Numbered from the stretch's first letter, positions 35,484 through 46,412 are shown. The stretch is DNA of 64,000 bases from Phycisphaerales bacterium (GCA_020639075.1 JACKHI010000001.1:2480001-2544000), one strand, 5' to 3'. Numbers and translations: made by a program. Notes: a model not told the origin generated them from the letters alone.

Positions 35484-35489
35484 TATAAT
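35484..35489 (+). promoter_or_regulatory. Likely -10 element for the alpha-2-macroglobulin operon
   Basis: TATAAT, a perfect sigma-70 -10 match in GC-rich surroundings, 58 bases before the start codon. No good -35 hexamer is found 16-18 bases upstream, so it would be activator-dependent or weak. Confidence 0.45.
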
Positions 35490-35547
35490 ACGCCTGCAGA
35501 CGAGGGAATCGTCCGATTTCAAGCAATTCTCGGTTCAAGGAGGAACC

Positions 35548-38500
35548 ATGGGTCGCAAATACACAACGGGTATCGGTTTATTCCTACTCGGCGCCGCGAG
35601 CGGCGTTGGAGCGATGTGGTTGGCGCGTCCGGCGACGGGACCGGCGGAGGTCCGGATCGCGCAGGTCCTGCCGACGGGGCCCGCCGATGACGCCGATCGG
35701 CTGACGATCATATTTGATCGACCAATCGTTGAACCGCGCGACGTCGATCAGCCGTTGGCCAAGGCGCCCTTCGAGTTGGTCCCCCCCCGCCGCGGCAGTT
35801 GGTCGTGGGCGGCAGTGGATAAGCTCGAATATCAGCTTACAGAAAGACTGGCGCCCGGTCGCATCTATCGGCTGACGCCGCAGGCGGACGCAGGTGCGGC
35901 ATTCGGCGTCCGGATCGTCGGCGAGGATCGCTACGAGATTCGAACGCGCGCGCTGGCCGTCGAGTCGACGGATATCCAGTCAACGGATCGCACGCATATC
36001 AATGTGCGCGTGCGATTCAACCAGAGCGTGTTTCCGCACCAGCTGGCGGAGCACATCCGCATCGAGGATTCGCACGACAATTCGCCGCTCGCAGCGCAGT
36101 GCCTGACGCGCGACGCGTCGAGCGAGCAGATGATTCGATTCGCGCGGCCGGAATCAAACCACGCCAGGCTTGTTGTGAAGGGTGATCTCGTCGGCGCCGA
36201 CGGCGAGTTGGGACTGGGCACGGCATTTTCGCGCGTCTTCGAACTGGATGCGCCGTTCTCAGTGAATCGCGCGATCTCGTGGCCGGGGGCGTTTGAAGAG
36301 AAGCTGGAAGTCGGCGTCGAGCTTTCGCGATGGCTGAAATACGACCAGGCGACGCCGGTCGTGCACGTTACGCCGCCCGTCGGCGACGTCAAAGTCCGGA
36401 TCAGCGGCGACGAAGTGCGCGTGAAAGGCAAGTTCGAATGCGGCAAGCGATATGCGATTCGCGTCGAGCCGGGGCTCGTGGCGAATGACGGAACGATCAT
36501 GAGCGAGGCGGCATCGGCGACGATTCGTATCCCGGATCGCCGTGCGGCGATCCGCATGCCGAAGAGCCGCGGCATTCTCAGCCCCGGCGGGAACATGGAA
36601 CTCGAAGTCCGGACGGTCAATTGTCCGGAACTCGAGTGCACGGCGACGCGCGTGTATCCGAACAATCTCGTCGCGCATCTCCACGGAAACGACGAGTCGG
36701 AAACCGGAAAGGACGTCGGCCACAAGACGCTGAAAGTCGAGGCGACTCACAATCAGCCGACGACGGCGCTGCTTGAATTGAATGAGATTCTGCCGCCAAC
36801 GGCGGGCATGTATTACGTTCGCGTCCATTCAACGGAGAACCGATGGGAATCTGACCAGGCCGTGATCGCCGTGACGGATCTCGGCATCACGTGCGAACGC
36901 GCGGCGGATGGGATCGTGGCGTGGATCACGTCGATCGAGACGGCTGCGCCCATCGCCGGCGTGACAGTCGAAGCGCGATCGTACACTAATCAGGTGTTGG
37001 CGTCGGGCACGACTGACGCCGACGGCCTCGCGCGGCTGAATGTCGTCGAGAACCACACGGACGGTACGCCGTGGGTGCTGATCGCGACATCATCGCACGA
37101 CACGAGTTTCCTGCGTCTGGATCGCAATGTGTGGAGTCCGGACGGCGTCGCGCTTGATGGGCGAGACTATCCGCGGAACTACGACGTCTGTCTGTTTGCC
37201 GAGCGCGGCGCCTATCGCCCCGGCGACACGATCCATCTCAGCGGCATCATTCGCACGGCGGACGGAGAGACGCCGCCCGCGTTCCCGATTGTCATTCACG
37301 CCTCACGCCCCGATGGCCGCAATATCTTCACGAAGACGATCCAGCCGGAGGCGGACAAACAGGGAACGTTCCACGTCGATATCGAGACGCGCGAGAATTC
37401 TCAACTCGGCCGGTATTCGTTCGCGGCGAAGATTCCAGGATCGAGTCGATCGCTTGGCGAAACGACGGCGCTGGTCGAGGCTTTTCTGCCTGTTCGACTG
37501 GATGTCGTCGCGGAAGCGACGAGCAATCTGTTTACGGGCAAGGCGACGCCCGAAGTCAACGTGCAAGCGAAATACCTGTTCGGAAAACCGGCGGCGGACT
37601 TGCCGGTGACGATCAGCGGCAAATATCGACAAATCGGATTCGATACGGATGTGGCGCAGGGCTATCGCTTCGGACCTCTGGACTTGAACGCCGAGTCGGT
37701 TATCGAGGCGCGGGAGTTGGCGCTTGGAAACGACGGCACGCTTGAGGCCGCCGTACCGAATGCTCCGACAACGCCGGGGCGTTGGCGTGCGGATGTCATC
37801 GCGACGGTGAGCGAACCGGGGAGTCGATCCGTCAGCGCTCGGACGCAGTTTGTCTGTGATCCCGTCGGCCGACATGTCGGCATTCAGCTGCCAATGGGTG
37901 AATCATGCTCGATTCCTGCGGATGTCGAGTTCAAATGGCGGCAGGTCGACGGCGATGGCGCAGAGGCGAAGCCGGGAGCGATCGAGTTGGTCGTCGAGCG
38001 AATCGAATACGACTGGACGATTCGCGAAGTTGACGAGCGCCGCGTCTGGCAGAGCGTGGAACGCCGGATTCCATGCAAGAAACGGACGATCAACAAGAAC
38101 GACGGCGCGGCGAACGGGCAATCAAGCTTTGCGGTCAAGACACCGGGGCTGTATCGCGTCCGGCTGACAGACGTGAACTCCGGCGCCGTCGCCGAGCAGG
38201 AATTCCACGCGTTCGAGGGCGGCTCGTACGACGAGTCGTTTGCGACGCAGTTGCCGGAGCAACTCGACCTGCGGCTGGAAAAACCGAAGTATGCGCCCGG
38301 CGAGACGGCGACGCTGACGGTTCGCGGCGCGCTGACGGGATCGCTGCTCGTAACCGTTGAGACGGATCATGTCGTCGCGACGCACGTGCTGGCGATGACG
38401 GCGAAGTCGCAGACAATTGAGATTCCCGTACCCGAAGGACTGCGTACGGACGCGTTTGTCAGTGCAGTCGTTGTGCGGCCGCTCGAGAAATCCGCGGAGA

Positions 38501-40923
38501 AGTGGCGGCCCATGCGCGGTCGCGGCATCACGCGGCTGCCGATCGACACATCCGGGCGATTGCTTCCGTTGACAATCGCAGGCGTTGAAGAAGGTCGCCC
38601 TGGCCAACAGGTGGCGATCCACGTCCACGCGGGCGCTGAAGATTCCGAGGCAGCGCTAACGACGCCGGCCGTCGTGCAGTTGTGGGCCGTGGACGAGGGA
38701 ATCCTCGCAACGACGGCATTCCGGACGCCCAATCCGTATGACTACTTTTTCGCACCGCGACGTCGATCGATCGAATCGACAGACTTGTTTGCTGAGCTGC
38801 TCCCCGATTTCGCGAGACCCGAGTCGATGTTGCGAGTCGGCGCCGATGGCGACGGCGAGAAGGAACCGGCCGGAGCTGACGGTGACTCGCTCCAGCGCAG
38901 CCCCGTGTCGATGAAACGCAAAGGCGGCGACGTCATCTGGCTGGCCGCGAAGACAACGGACGAATCGGGCGATATCGACTTCGATATCACGCTGCCCGAA
39001 ACGCAGGGCCGGATTCGCCTGATGGCGACGGCGGTATCGGGCGATCATTACGGCGCAAGTGAACGACCTATTCGCATCGTGGCGCCGCTGATGATTGAGA
39101 CGCAGTTCGCGCGATTCCTGGCGCCCGAGGACACGTATCACATTCCGGCGCGCGTGTTTAACAACAACGAAACGCCGATCGAGGTCGACATGACGGCGAC
39201 GATCGACGGTCCCGCGACGATCGAGTTCGCGGAAGGAAAATCGCACGTGACGATTCCGGCGGGCGGCAGCGAGACAATCTGGCTGACGTCGCGTGCAGTG
39301 GAGATGGGTGACGTCTCGATCGAACTGTCCGCAACGGCCGAGCTCCCTGGGGGCGAGGTGCTCCAGGCACACACGCGGGGTTCGCTGCCGATTCGCCCCG
39401 TCACGGCGATTCGCACGATCTCCACAACGCATCAATACGACGCCGGGGAATCGTTAACGCTCGATCCGCCGGACGGCCTGCTTCTCGACACGCTGCGTAC
39501 GCGACTGCGCATCAGTCCCGATCCGACGGCCGGCCTCGAGCCCGCTTATGACTCCCTGATCGACTACCCGTACGGTTGCGTCGAACAGACGTCGAGCCGG
39601 ATGCGAGCGCTGTTCTGCGCAAAATCGATGTCCAGTGAGCTGGAAAGTGACGGCGCGGCGATCGACAACATGATCGAGGCCGGCATTGCGCGACTCTGGT
39701 CGATGCAGACGCCGTCGGGAGGCATTGCATACTGGCCCGGTCAGAGCGAACCTGATTTGTGGGGCTCGGCATACGCCGCAACGGTTCTCTGCGACATCGC
39801 GAACGTCGGCTACAAGATCGACGCCGGTTTTCTCGACGATCTGCTGGATTACCTCGAAAGATCGCTGAAAGACAACAACGACGACGATCGCAACATCATG
39901 CCGATGATCGCCTATGCCTTGGCGCGATTCGAGCGACCGCAAGTCGGCTGGATGGCAGGCATGACGGAGCGACCCGCATCGCTCGACGCCGAAGCGCGGG
40001 CTTATTTGGCGCGTGCGTGGGTCGCGGCGGGACGGAAGGACCGTGCAGACGCGTTGTTGACGCCGGAGGTGCTGTCGCTTGTCACAGTCTCGGCAACGCG
40101 TTCCGGGCGGATCACGTCGCCCGTGTCGCAGAACGCGGCGTTGCTGGACGCCGTGATGGACTTCAATCCGGATTCCGACTGGGTGCCGCAACTCGTCGAT
40201 CGGTTGACGCAGCGGCAGAAGGACGGCACGTGGATGACGACGCGCGACAACGCGGCGGCGCTGGCCGCCTTGATTCGGTGCGTTGACGAGGATCGTACGC
40301 CACCGGATTACGCGGGATCCATGGCGATCGGCGACGACGCTCCGGTCGCATTCGACAGTACGAACTCGATCACGCGGACGCTGACATCGGCGAAACCGAT
40401 CCACATCGAAACAAGCGGCGAGGGCCGGCTCTATGTGGCGTGCACGCACGAAGGGCTGTCGACCGAGACGAAGGACGACAACCAATATGATCGCGGTCTG
40501 AAAGTGCGCCGGCGCTGGCTGGCGAGTGACGATACGCCGGTGGATCCGTCAAAGGTCAAGGTCGGCGATCTGATTCGCGTGCTCGTGACAGTCAGCGCCC
40601 CCGGGCTGAGCGACGGCGACGAAGTACCGAACGTCGCGATCATCGACGCATTACCCGGCTGTATGGAGGCGGAGAATCCGGGGCTGGCGACGTCGGCTGT
40701 GTCGGAAACTGATCAACACGGGCTGAGACCTGACCTGATTCAGTACCTGGACGATCGCGTGCTGATTTTCGCATCTGCGTCGAAAGCAGAGCAGACGATT
40801 GAATACCACGTTCGCGTCGTCGCGTTGGGCGACTTCGCGGCGCCACCGATCGAGGCGGCGTGCATGTACGATCCGATGCTTGCGTCGCGCAACGGCGGCG
40901 GTCGGATCATCGTGATGCAATGA
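35548..40923 (+). CDS. Bacterial alpha-2-macroglobulin (YfhM type)
   Basis: 1791 residues, starting MGRKYTTGIGLFLLGAASG after a strong AAGGAGG. An N-terminal signal anchor without a lipobox is followed by repeated MG beta domains, a bait-like region, and the thioester domain with PYGCVEQTSSRM, so the Cys-x-Glu-Gln thioester can form. Bacterial alpha-2-macroglobulins trap proteases that reach the periplasm. Its stop codon overlaps the start of the PBP1C gene (ATGA), the classical pairing that suggests defence plus cell-wall repair. The anchor may be a membrane span instead of the usual lipid. Confidence 0.95.
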   Translation: MGRKYTTGIGLFLLGAASGVGAMWLARPATGPAEVRIAQVLPTGPADDADRLTIIFDRPIVEPRDVDQPLAKAPFELVPPRRGSWSWAAVDKLEYQLTERLAPGRIYRLTPQADAGAAFGVRIVGEDRYEIRTRALAVESTDIQSTDRTHINVRVRFNQSVFPHQLAEHIRIEDSHDNSPLAAQCLTRDASSEQMIRFARPESNHARLVVKGDLVGADGELGLGTAFSRVFELDAPFSVNRAISWPGAFEEKLEVGVELSRWLKYDQATPVVHVTPPVGDVKVRISGDEVRVKGKFECGKRYAIRVEPGLVANDGTIMSEAASATIRIPDRRAAIRMPKSRGILSPGGNMELEVRTVNCPELECTATRVYPNNLVAHLHGNDESETGKDVGHKTLKVEATHNQPTTALLELNEILPPTAGMYYVRVHSTENRWESDQAVIAVTDLGITCERAADGIVAWITSIETAAPIAGVTVEARSYTNQVLASGTTDADGLARLNVVENHTDGTPWVLIATSSHDTSFLRLDRNVWSPDGVALDGRDYPRNYDVCLFAERGAYRPGDTIHLSGIIRTADGETPPAFPIVIHASRPDGRNIFTKTIQPEADKQGTFHVDIETRENSQLGRYSFAAKIPGSSRSLGETTALVEAFLPVRLDVVAEATSNLFTGKATPEVNVQAKYLFGKPAADLPVTISGKYRQIGFDTDVAQGYRFGPLDLNAESVIEARELALGNDGTLEAAVPNAPTTPGRWRADVIATVSEPGSRSVSARTQFVCDPVGRHVGIQLPMGESCSIPADVEFKWRQVDGDGAEAKPGAIELVVERIEYDWTIREVDERRVWQSVERRIPCKKRTINKNDGAANGQSSFAVKTPGLYRVRLTDVNSGAVAEQEFHAFEGGSYDESFATQLPEQLDLRLEKPKYAPGETATLTVRGALTGSLLVTVETDHVVATHVLAMTAKSQTIEIPVPEGLRTDAFVSAVVVRPLEKSAEKWRPMRGRGITRLPIDTSGRLLPLTIAGVEEGRPGQQVAIHVHAGAEDSEAALTTPAVVQLWAVDEGILATTAFRTPNPYDYFFAPRRRSIESTDLFAELLPDFARPESMLRVGADGDGEKEPAGADGDSLQRSPVSMKRKGGDVIWLAAKTTDESGDIDFDITLPETQGRIRLMATAVSGDHYGASERPIRIVAPLMIETQFARFLAPEDTYHIPARVFNNNETPIEVDMTATIDGPATIEFAEGKSHVTIPAGGSETIWLTSRAVEMGDVSIELSATAELPGGEVLQAHTRGSLPIRPVTAIRTISTTHQYDAGESLTLDPPDGLLLDTLRTRLRISPDPTAGLEPAYDSLIDYPYGCVEQTSSRMRALFCAKSMSSELESDGAAIDNMIEAGIARLWSMQTPSGGIAYWPGQSEPDLWGSAYAATVLCDIANVGYKIDAGFLDDLLDYLERSLKDNNDDDRNIMPMIAYALARFERPQVGWMAGMTERPASLDAEARAYLARAWVAAGRKDRADALLTPEVLSLVTVSATRSGRITSPVSQNAALLDAVMDFNPDSDWVPQLVDRLTQRQKDGTWMTTRDNAAALAALIRCVDEDRTPPDYAGSMAIGDDAPVAFDSTNSITRTLTSAKPIHIETSGEGRLYVACTHEGLSTETKDDNQYDRGLKVRRRWLASDDTPVDPSKVKVGDLIRVLVTVSAPGLSDGDEVPNVAIIDALPGCMEAENPGLATSAVSETDQHGLRPDLIQYLDDRVLIFASASKAEQTIEYHVRVVALGDFAAPPIEAACMYDPMLASRNGGGRIIVMQ

Positions 40924-42980
40924 GCGAGACGACGCCGAAACGACGATTTCGACGACTCCGCAGGATCGCCCGCTGGATGCTGGCGATTCTGCCGGCGGCG
41001 TTCGCGCTCGGCGTTCTCTCGTTGGTCGTCCTCGACGCTGTATTTCCGTTCCCGATTGAACGGCTGGAGCGACGACTTCTGAGCCCCGTCGTGATGGATC
41101 GCGACGGGCGCATTCTCTTCGCACGGACCGCGGCCGACCAGCAGTGGCGTATTCCCGCGAAGCTCGATCACATTGCGCCGGCTGCGATTGACGCGACGAT
41201 CGCGGCGGAGGACCAGCGGTTCTATTCCCATCCGGGTGTCGACGCGATCGCCATCGGGCGGGCGATCTGTCAGAACCTGGCGGAGTTTCGCATCGTCTCG
41301 GGCGCGAGCACGATTACGATGCAGGTCTGCGACATGATGGACGGCGGCGAGCGAAGCTGGGCGGGCAAGTGCGTCGAGGCATTCCGCGCTGTGCAGCTCG
41401 AACGCATTCGATCCAAACAGGAGATTCTGGAAGACTACCTGACAGAAGCGCCTTACGGCGGGAACATTCGCGGCATCGAGACGGCGGCGCGTCATTACTT
41501 CGGCCGCCCCGCCAGCTTGCTGACGCTCGCCGAATCCGCACTGCTGGCGGGTCTGCCGCAATCGCCGGAACGCTATCGACCCGATCGGCATCCCGCCGCC
41601 GCACGTGATCGGCGGAACCTCATCCTGCAATACATGTTCGATTTGGGCTACATCGATCACGCGGCCATGAAGTCCGCGTTGGCGGAACCGATTCAGTTGT
41701 ACGACGACCGATCGCAGGGGCGTTTGAGTCATGTCGCGATGGCGGCGCTGGCGCGACGCCCTGCCGGCGGCGCGACGACCATCGACGGCACGTTGCAGGA
41801 TGCGCTGACGGGCATCGTAAGAGACGCTTCGCCATCGTTACCGGCGCAGGCACACGTGGCGATCGTGGCGATCGATGTGCCGACGGGAGATATCCTCGCA
41901 TGGATCGGTTCGTCGGACTTCAATCGGCCGGGCGACGGCCAAAACGACGGTGTGCTCGCGTGGCGCAGCCCGGGCTCGGCTCTGAAACCATTCGTTTTTG
42001 CGACGGCGTTTGAGGCGAAGCGGTTAGGACCCGATTCGATCGTGCCGGACGTACGCATCGAGCGTGCGGGCTGGTCGCCGGAGAACTTCGACGGCGCAGA
42101 GCACGGCGAAGTCAGCGTGACCGATGCGTTGCGGCGCTCGTTGAACGTGCCGGCGCTGCTAACGGCGGAGCGCATCGGCGTCGATCGATGCGCAGGACTG
42201 ATTCAATCCGTCGGTGTGAAGCTGGCCGACGGTGCCGCGGAGCGGGCACGTTTGTCGATTGCGACAGGCGGCGTGGACGTTCGATTGCTCGATCTGACAA
42301 ATGCCTACGCGACGCTGGCGCGGGGCGGATTGCGGCGAACAACCAGGCTCTTCGCCGATGCCGAAAGCGAACAGGTGCGTGTGCTGAATGTTGCGACATG
42401 TCTGGCGCTGGACGAAATTCTCAGCAGCCGGGCCCGCGCGCCGGCCGGTTTCGAGGACGTGCCTGCCGATCGGCGTCCATGGTTCGTGTGGAAGACGGGA
42501 ACGAGTTCAGCGCGGCGCGACGCCTGGGCCATAGGCCATAATCGCAAAGTGGCAGTCGGCGTCTGGGTAGGCCGTTTCGACGGGGCGCCGGACCCGCAAT
42601 TCGTCGGACGCGTGGCGGCGGAACCGATTCTCGCCCGGATCTTTGCGTTACCGCAGCTGGCAACGGCGGCGCCGCACGATGATGGAATTCGATGGACCGT
42701 CGATCGGCCGTTGTTTGAGACTTCGGAAGATGCAGCGGAGTCCGGTGCGCCGCGAATCGTCAGTCCGGAGAATGGCGCCACGTTTGTCGCGACGGGCGAT
42801 CAGGCGATCGTCCATGCTCGAGTCGACAAGGACGTCGCCGTGGCCTGGTTTCTCGACGGTCAATACGTCGAGCGGGCGCCGACGATCCGAATCGATGCCG
42901 CGCCGGGGCGACACGAACTGGCGTTTATTTCGGAAAGCGGCGCGACGCGGCACGTGGGGTTTCGCGTCATCAAACGATGA
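40920..42980 (+). CDS. pbpC: Penicillin-binding protein 1C
   Basis: 686 residues. An N-terminal span (MLAILPAAFALGVLSLVVLDAVF) is followed by a GT51 transglycosylase domain with EDQRFYSHPGVD and ASTITMQV and the RSKQEILEDYLTEAPYGGN segment. The transpeptidase has SALKPF (SxxK serine), SLN and KTGTS. The last 90 residues (GAPRIVSPENGATF to the end) are the PBP1C-specific C-terminal domain. It polymerises and crosslinks peptidoglycan. It is translationally coupled to the alpha-2-macroglobulin gene by a 4-base overlap and ends the operon at a hairpin. Confidence 0.95.
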   Translation: MSETTPKRRFRRLRRIARWMLAILPAAFALGVLSLVVLDAVFPFPIERLERRLLSPVVMDRDGRILFARTAADQQWRIPAKLDHIAPAAIDATIAAEDQRFYSHPGVDAIAIGRAICQNLAEFRIVSGASTITMQVCDMMDGGERSWAGKCVEAFRAVQLERIRSKQEILEDYLTEAPYGGNIRGIETAARHYFGRPASLLTLAESALLAGLPQSPERYRPDRHPAAARDRRNLILQYMFDLGYIDHAAMKSALAEPIQLYDDRSQGRLSHVAMAALARRPAGGATTIDGTLQDALTGIVRDASPSLPAQAHVAIVAIDVPTGDILAWIGSSDFNRPGDGQNDGVLAWRSPGSALKPFVFATAFEAKRLGPDSIVPDVRIERAGWSPENFDGAEHGEVSVTDALRRSLNVPALLTAERIGVDRCAGLIQSVGVKLADGAAERARLSIATGGVDVRLLDLTNAYATLARGGLRRTTRLFADAESEQVRVLNVATCLALDEILSSRARAPAGFEDVPADRRPWFVWKTGTSSARRDAWAIGHNRKVAVGVWVGRFDGAPDPQFVGRVAAEPILARIFALPQLATAAPHDDGIRWTVDRPLFETSEDAAESGAPRIVSPENGATFVATGDQAIVHARVDKDVAVAWFLDGQYVERAPTIRIDAAPGRHELAFISESGATRHVGFRVIKR

Positions 42981-42986
42981 ACGAAA

Positions 42987-43016
42987 GAAGCCCGGCCGAT
43001 TGATGGGCCGGGCTTC
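42987..43016. terminator. Hairpin terminator after pbpC
   Basis: An 11-base-pair perfect stem GAAGCCCGGCC (42987-42997) with GGCCGGGCTTC (43006-43016), loop of eight bases. No clear T-run follows on either strand. It lies 7 bases after the pbpC stop and between convergent genes, so it may act in both directions. Confidence 0.6.
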
Positions 43017-43145
43017 GGGAATCGTTGTCGGACTTGCCGCGGGGATGGTTACGGCGTTTGACGCCGATGCGTCACATACGCGAGTACCGCTCCTTTACAG
43101 TCGCGGCACTGAATCGACACGGCGCTGATCTATTGCAGCGGCGTT

Positions 43146-45323
43146 CTACTCCATCGCGGCCGCCGCTGTCGTCTTCTTCTCCGTCGCCTTTTCGACGTGC
43201 ATGTCGAGGTTCTTCACGAGGAAGGCCCAGCGATCGGCGACTTCCTTGATGACGATGCTCGTCGGTTTGCCGGCGCCGTGTCCTGCTCGCGTCTCGATTC
43301 GAATGAGCACGGGGTTGTCGCAGCCCTGCGCCGCCTGCAGCGCTGCAGCGAATTTGAAGCTGTGGGCCGGTACGACGCGATCGTCATGATCGCCCGTGAA
43401 TACCATCGTCGGCGGATAGCACGTCCCTTTCTTCACATTGTGATACGGCGAGTAGGATCGCAGCACCTTGAAGATCTTCTCATCTTCGATCTTGCCGTAA
43501 TCGCTTGTCCATGCGTGACCGATCGTGAAGAGCTGGAATCGCAGCATGTCGAGCACGCCAACCGCCGGGAGCGCCGCGCCGAATAGGTCGGGCCTTTGCA
43601 CGAGGCATGCACCGACGAGGAGACCGCCGTTGCTGCCGCCGCCGATCGCGAGCTTCTTCGTCTGCGTGTACTTGTTGGAGATCAGCCACTCGGCGGCCGC
43701 GATGAAGTCGTCGAAGACGTTCTGCTTGTTGAGCAGGCGACCGGCGTCGTGCCAGGCCTTGCCGTACTCACCGCCGCCGCGGAGGTTGGCCTGGGCGTAG
43801 ACGCCGCCCATCTCCAGCCAGGCGATATTGGGCAGGCTGAATCGCGGCGTGAGCGAGATGTTGAATCCGCCGTAACCATAGAGGTACGTCGGGTTGTTGC
43901 CATCGAGCTTGAGGCCGCGCTTGTGCGTGATGAACATCGGGATGCGCGCGCCATCCTTGCTGGTGTAAAACACCTGGTTCGTCACGAAATCATCCGGATT
44001 GAAGTTGACGTTCGGCGCCTTGAAGACCTTGCTCTTGCCGCTGATGAGATCGTAGTGATAGACCGTCGTGGGGACGGAGAAGCTGTTGTAGGAATAGAAC
44101 GTCTCTGTATCCGTGCTGCGGCCGTTGAAGCCCTCGGCCGAACCGATCCCGGGCAGTTCGACTTCTCGAACGAACTTACCCTGCTTGTCATAGATTTTGA
44201 CCTGGGATCGAGCGTCTTTGAGGTAAGTGAGCACGAACCAGTTATTGAGGATGCTCGCACCTTCAAGCGTCTCTTCGGCCTCGGGGACGATTTCCTTCCA
44301 GTTCGCGCGGGCCGGGTTCTTGGCGTCGATCGAGATGATGCGGCCCTTCGGCGCGCTGAGATCCGTCTTGAAGAAGAACGTGGCGTCGTCGTTTCCGAGG
44401 AATGAATACTCGGCGTCAAAGTCGTCGAGCATCTTGACGATGTCCGCGTTTTCGTTGCGAAGGTCCTTGTAGTAGATCCGGTTCTTTCGCTCAGTGCCCT
44501 GCCAGACGGAGATAATCAGGTACTTGCCGTCTTCGGTCACTTCGCCGCCGAAACCCCAGTCTTTCTGGTCGGGGCGCTGGTAGATGAGCTTGTCGTCAGC
44601 CTGCGGCGTGCCGAGCTTGTGGAAGTAGAGTTTCTGGTAGTAATTGGAGCCGCTGAGTTCCTCGCCCGCCTTCGGCTCGTCGTAGCGGCTGTAGAAGAAA
44701 CCGTCGCCGTCCTTCGTCCACGACACACCGCTGAACTTGATCCAGTCGATTTTGTCGGAGAGGTCCTCGCCCGTGTCGATGTCGCGCACGCGATAGGTCT
44801 GCCAGTCGCTGCCGCCGTCGGAAACGCCGTAGGCAAAGTACTTGCCGTCTTCGCTCGCGCGAATACCGCTGAGCGCGATCGTGCCGTCGGCGCTCAACTT
44901 GTTCGGATCGAGCAGTTCCTTGGGTTCTTCGCTGAGCGACTTGACTGTGTACACGACGGATTGGTTCTGAAGACCGTCGTTGCGCGTGTAGAAGTAGCGA
45001 CCGCCCTTCTTGGTCGGCGTGCTGAACCGTTCGTAATTCCACAACTCCGTCAGGCGGCTCTCGATCGCCGCGCGCTCGGGGATCGTCTCCAGGTAGCCGA
45101 ACGTGACTTCGTTCTCCGCCCGGACCCAGGCCTTGGTGTCGGCGGCATTGTCGTCTTCAAGCCAGCGATAGGGATCGGCGATCTTCTGGCCGTGAATCGT
45201 ATCGACCACGTCCACTGTCTTCGTTTCCGGGTATTCGAATTCATTTGCTCGGGCAATGCCGTTCACGAACGCAACGGCGATTGCAATAGCACAACATCTC
45301 GACGACAAGCGCCAGAACATCAT
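43146..45323 (-). CDS. Secreted prolyl oligopeptidase (family S9A)
   Basis: 725 residues with a signal peptide (AIAIAVAFVNGIARA). The N-terminal propeller domain begins YPETKTVDVVDTIHGQKIADPYRWLE, the hallmark of this family. The catalytic triad lies in GGGSNGGLLVGA (serine), DHDDRVVPAHS (aspartate) and TRAGHGAGKP (histidine). It cleaves short peptides after proline. Start follows AAAGGAGC, with either of two adjacent ATG codons. Single gene on the minus strand, convergent with pbpC. Confidence 0.95.
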   Translation of the reverse strand: MMFWRLSSRCCAIAIAVAFVNGIARANEFEYPETKTVDVVDTIHGQKIADPYRWLEDDNAADTKAWVRAENEVTFGYLETIPERAAIESRLTELWNYERFSTPTKKGGRYFYTRNDGLQNQSVVYTVKSLSEEPKELLDPNKLSADGTIALSGIRASEDGKYFAYGVSDGGSDWQTYRVRDIDTGEDLSDKIDWIKFSGVSWTKDGDGFFYSRYDEPKAGEELSGSNYYQKLYFHKLGTPQADDKLIYQRPDQKDWGFGGEVTEDGKYLIISVWQGTERKNRIYYKDLRNENADIVKMLDDFDAEYSFLGNDDATFFFKTDLSAPKGRIISIDAKNPARANWKEIVPEAEETLEGASILNNWFVLTYLKDARSQVKIYDKQGKFVREVELPGIGSAEGFNGRSTDTETFYSYNSFSVPTTVYHYDLISGKSKVFKAPNVNFNPDDFVTNQVFYTSKDGARIPMFITHKRGLKLDGNNPTYLYGYGGFNISLTPRFSLPNIAWLEMGGVYAQANLRGGGEYGKAWHDAGRLLNKQNVFDDFIAAAEWLISNKYTQTKKLAIGGGSNGGLLVGACLVQRPDLFGAALPAVGVLDMLRFQLFTIGHAWTSDYGKIEDEKIFKVLRSYSPYHNVKKGTCYPPTMVFTGDHDDRVVPAHSFKFAAALQAAQGCDNPVLIRIETRAGHGAGKPTSIVIKEVADRWAFLVKNLDMHVEKATEKKTTAAAAME

Positions 45324-45636
45324 CTAAGCTCCTTTGCAAGAGATTCCAGTGAGGGAGATCGCCGGCGCGGATATGGCGCCGCCTGCTCCTTTTCGGTTGA
45401 ACGGCCTGTCGGCCGGACGCTCACGATTGTCGGCATCGCGGGGGGATTTCGCAAGAATCACGGGGCATCGTCGGATTTGCGAAGGTCCTGGCCATTTCGG
45501 GCGCTGGATCGGCAATCCGCGGGCGGATTGCGATGATTGCCGGCTTGCCGATGGCTACAATGCGAGCATCGTCGAGCCGCGACGGCGTTTGACTTCCGCC
45601 TCAGCATTTGGGCTGCTCTTGAAAGGGACTATTGCC
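45324..45636. other. Divergent promoter region
   Basis: 313 bases between prolyl oligopeptidase (minus) and an exported protein (plus). TACAAT at 45556-45561 is a possible -10 for the plus strand without a well-placed -35. No repeat or RNA seen. Confidence 0.4.
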
Positions 45637-46245
45637 ATGAAATTTCGCTCGATCGCGTTGCCTGCCATCGCCCTGATCGCGTTTTCCACGGTCCTCGCTC
45701 AACCCCGCACGGAAGGCGACGCCACGACACCGACCTCCGCGCCGGAATCCGTGAATCCAGAACTGGACCGCGAGGCGCAGTTGATAAAGCGTCTGACGAA
45801 CGCCGTGCTGCGCGGTTCATTCCAGATGACGAACGCCGACGGTCTCGAAGGCCGCGCGCCGATGACGAAGCCCAGCGTCGAGCGCTATGAGATTTCAGGC
45901 ATCTCGAAGCTGGGCGGCAACCAATGGGTCATCACGGCGCGGATTCAGTATGCCGATCGCGACGTTCTCGTGCCTGTCCCGGTTCGCATCCTCTGGGCGG
46001 CGGGAACGCCGATCATCACGCTGGACAAGATGAAGATCCCGATGATCGGCGAGTACTCGGCGCGGGTTGTGATCGACGATGGGTTCTACGGCGGCACGTG
46101 GCGCGGCGCGACGTACGGCGGTGTGCTGTCGGGGCAGATTCTGAAGAAGGATGACGTTGAGAAGATCGAGAAGATGGAGGCGGCGGGCTGGGAGATGCAG
46201 ATGCCGAGCCATGCGCCGAAAGGTGACGCCACGACGGAGAAATGA
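45637..46245 (+). CDS. Small exported protein, function unknown
   Basis: 202 residues with a signal peptide (MKFRSIALPAIALIAFSTVLAQ). The mature part shows a beta-rich pattern (QWVITARIQYADRDVLVPVPVRILWAAG) and no motif I can name. The start at 45637 follows GAAAGGGA. Single gene. C-terminal QMPSHAPKGDATTEK is hydrophilic. Confidence 0.72.
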   Translation: MKFRSIALPAIALIAFSTVLAQPRTEGDATTPTSAPESVNPELDREAQLIKRLTNAVLRGSFQMTNADGLEGRAPMTKPSVERYEISGISKLGGNQWVITARIQYADRDVLVPVPVRILWAAGTPIITLDKMKIPMIGEYSARVVIDDGFYGGTWRGATYGGVLSGQILKKDDVEKIEKMEAAGWEMQMPSHAPKGDATTEK

Positions 46246-46412
46246 AGTCAACCCGCGTCACGCGTAGCACACTGTGTCACGAGAAATGGATCGCGCGGTC
46301 GCCCTACAAGCCTTTCTTTAGGGCATAAGAGGTACCGGCCGGAGGCATCGAACCTGTTGCGAGATTATTGGGGTCCGAACCGGCCCAACGGCCCCTTCAC
46401 GCACGCAATTGT

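Noticed and set aside
46310..46400. Possible tRNA suggested by GGGGTCCGAACC
   Set aside because: No acceptor stem, D-arm or anticodon arm could be formed around it.
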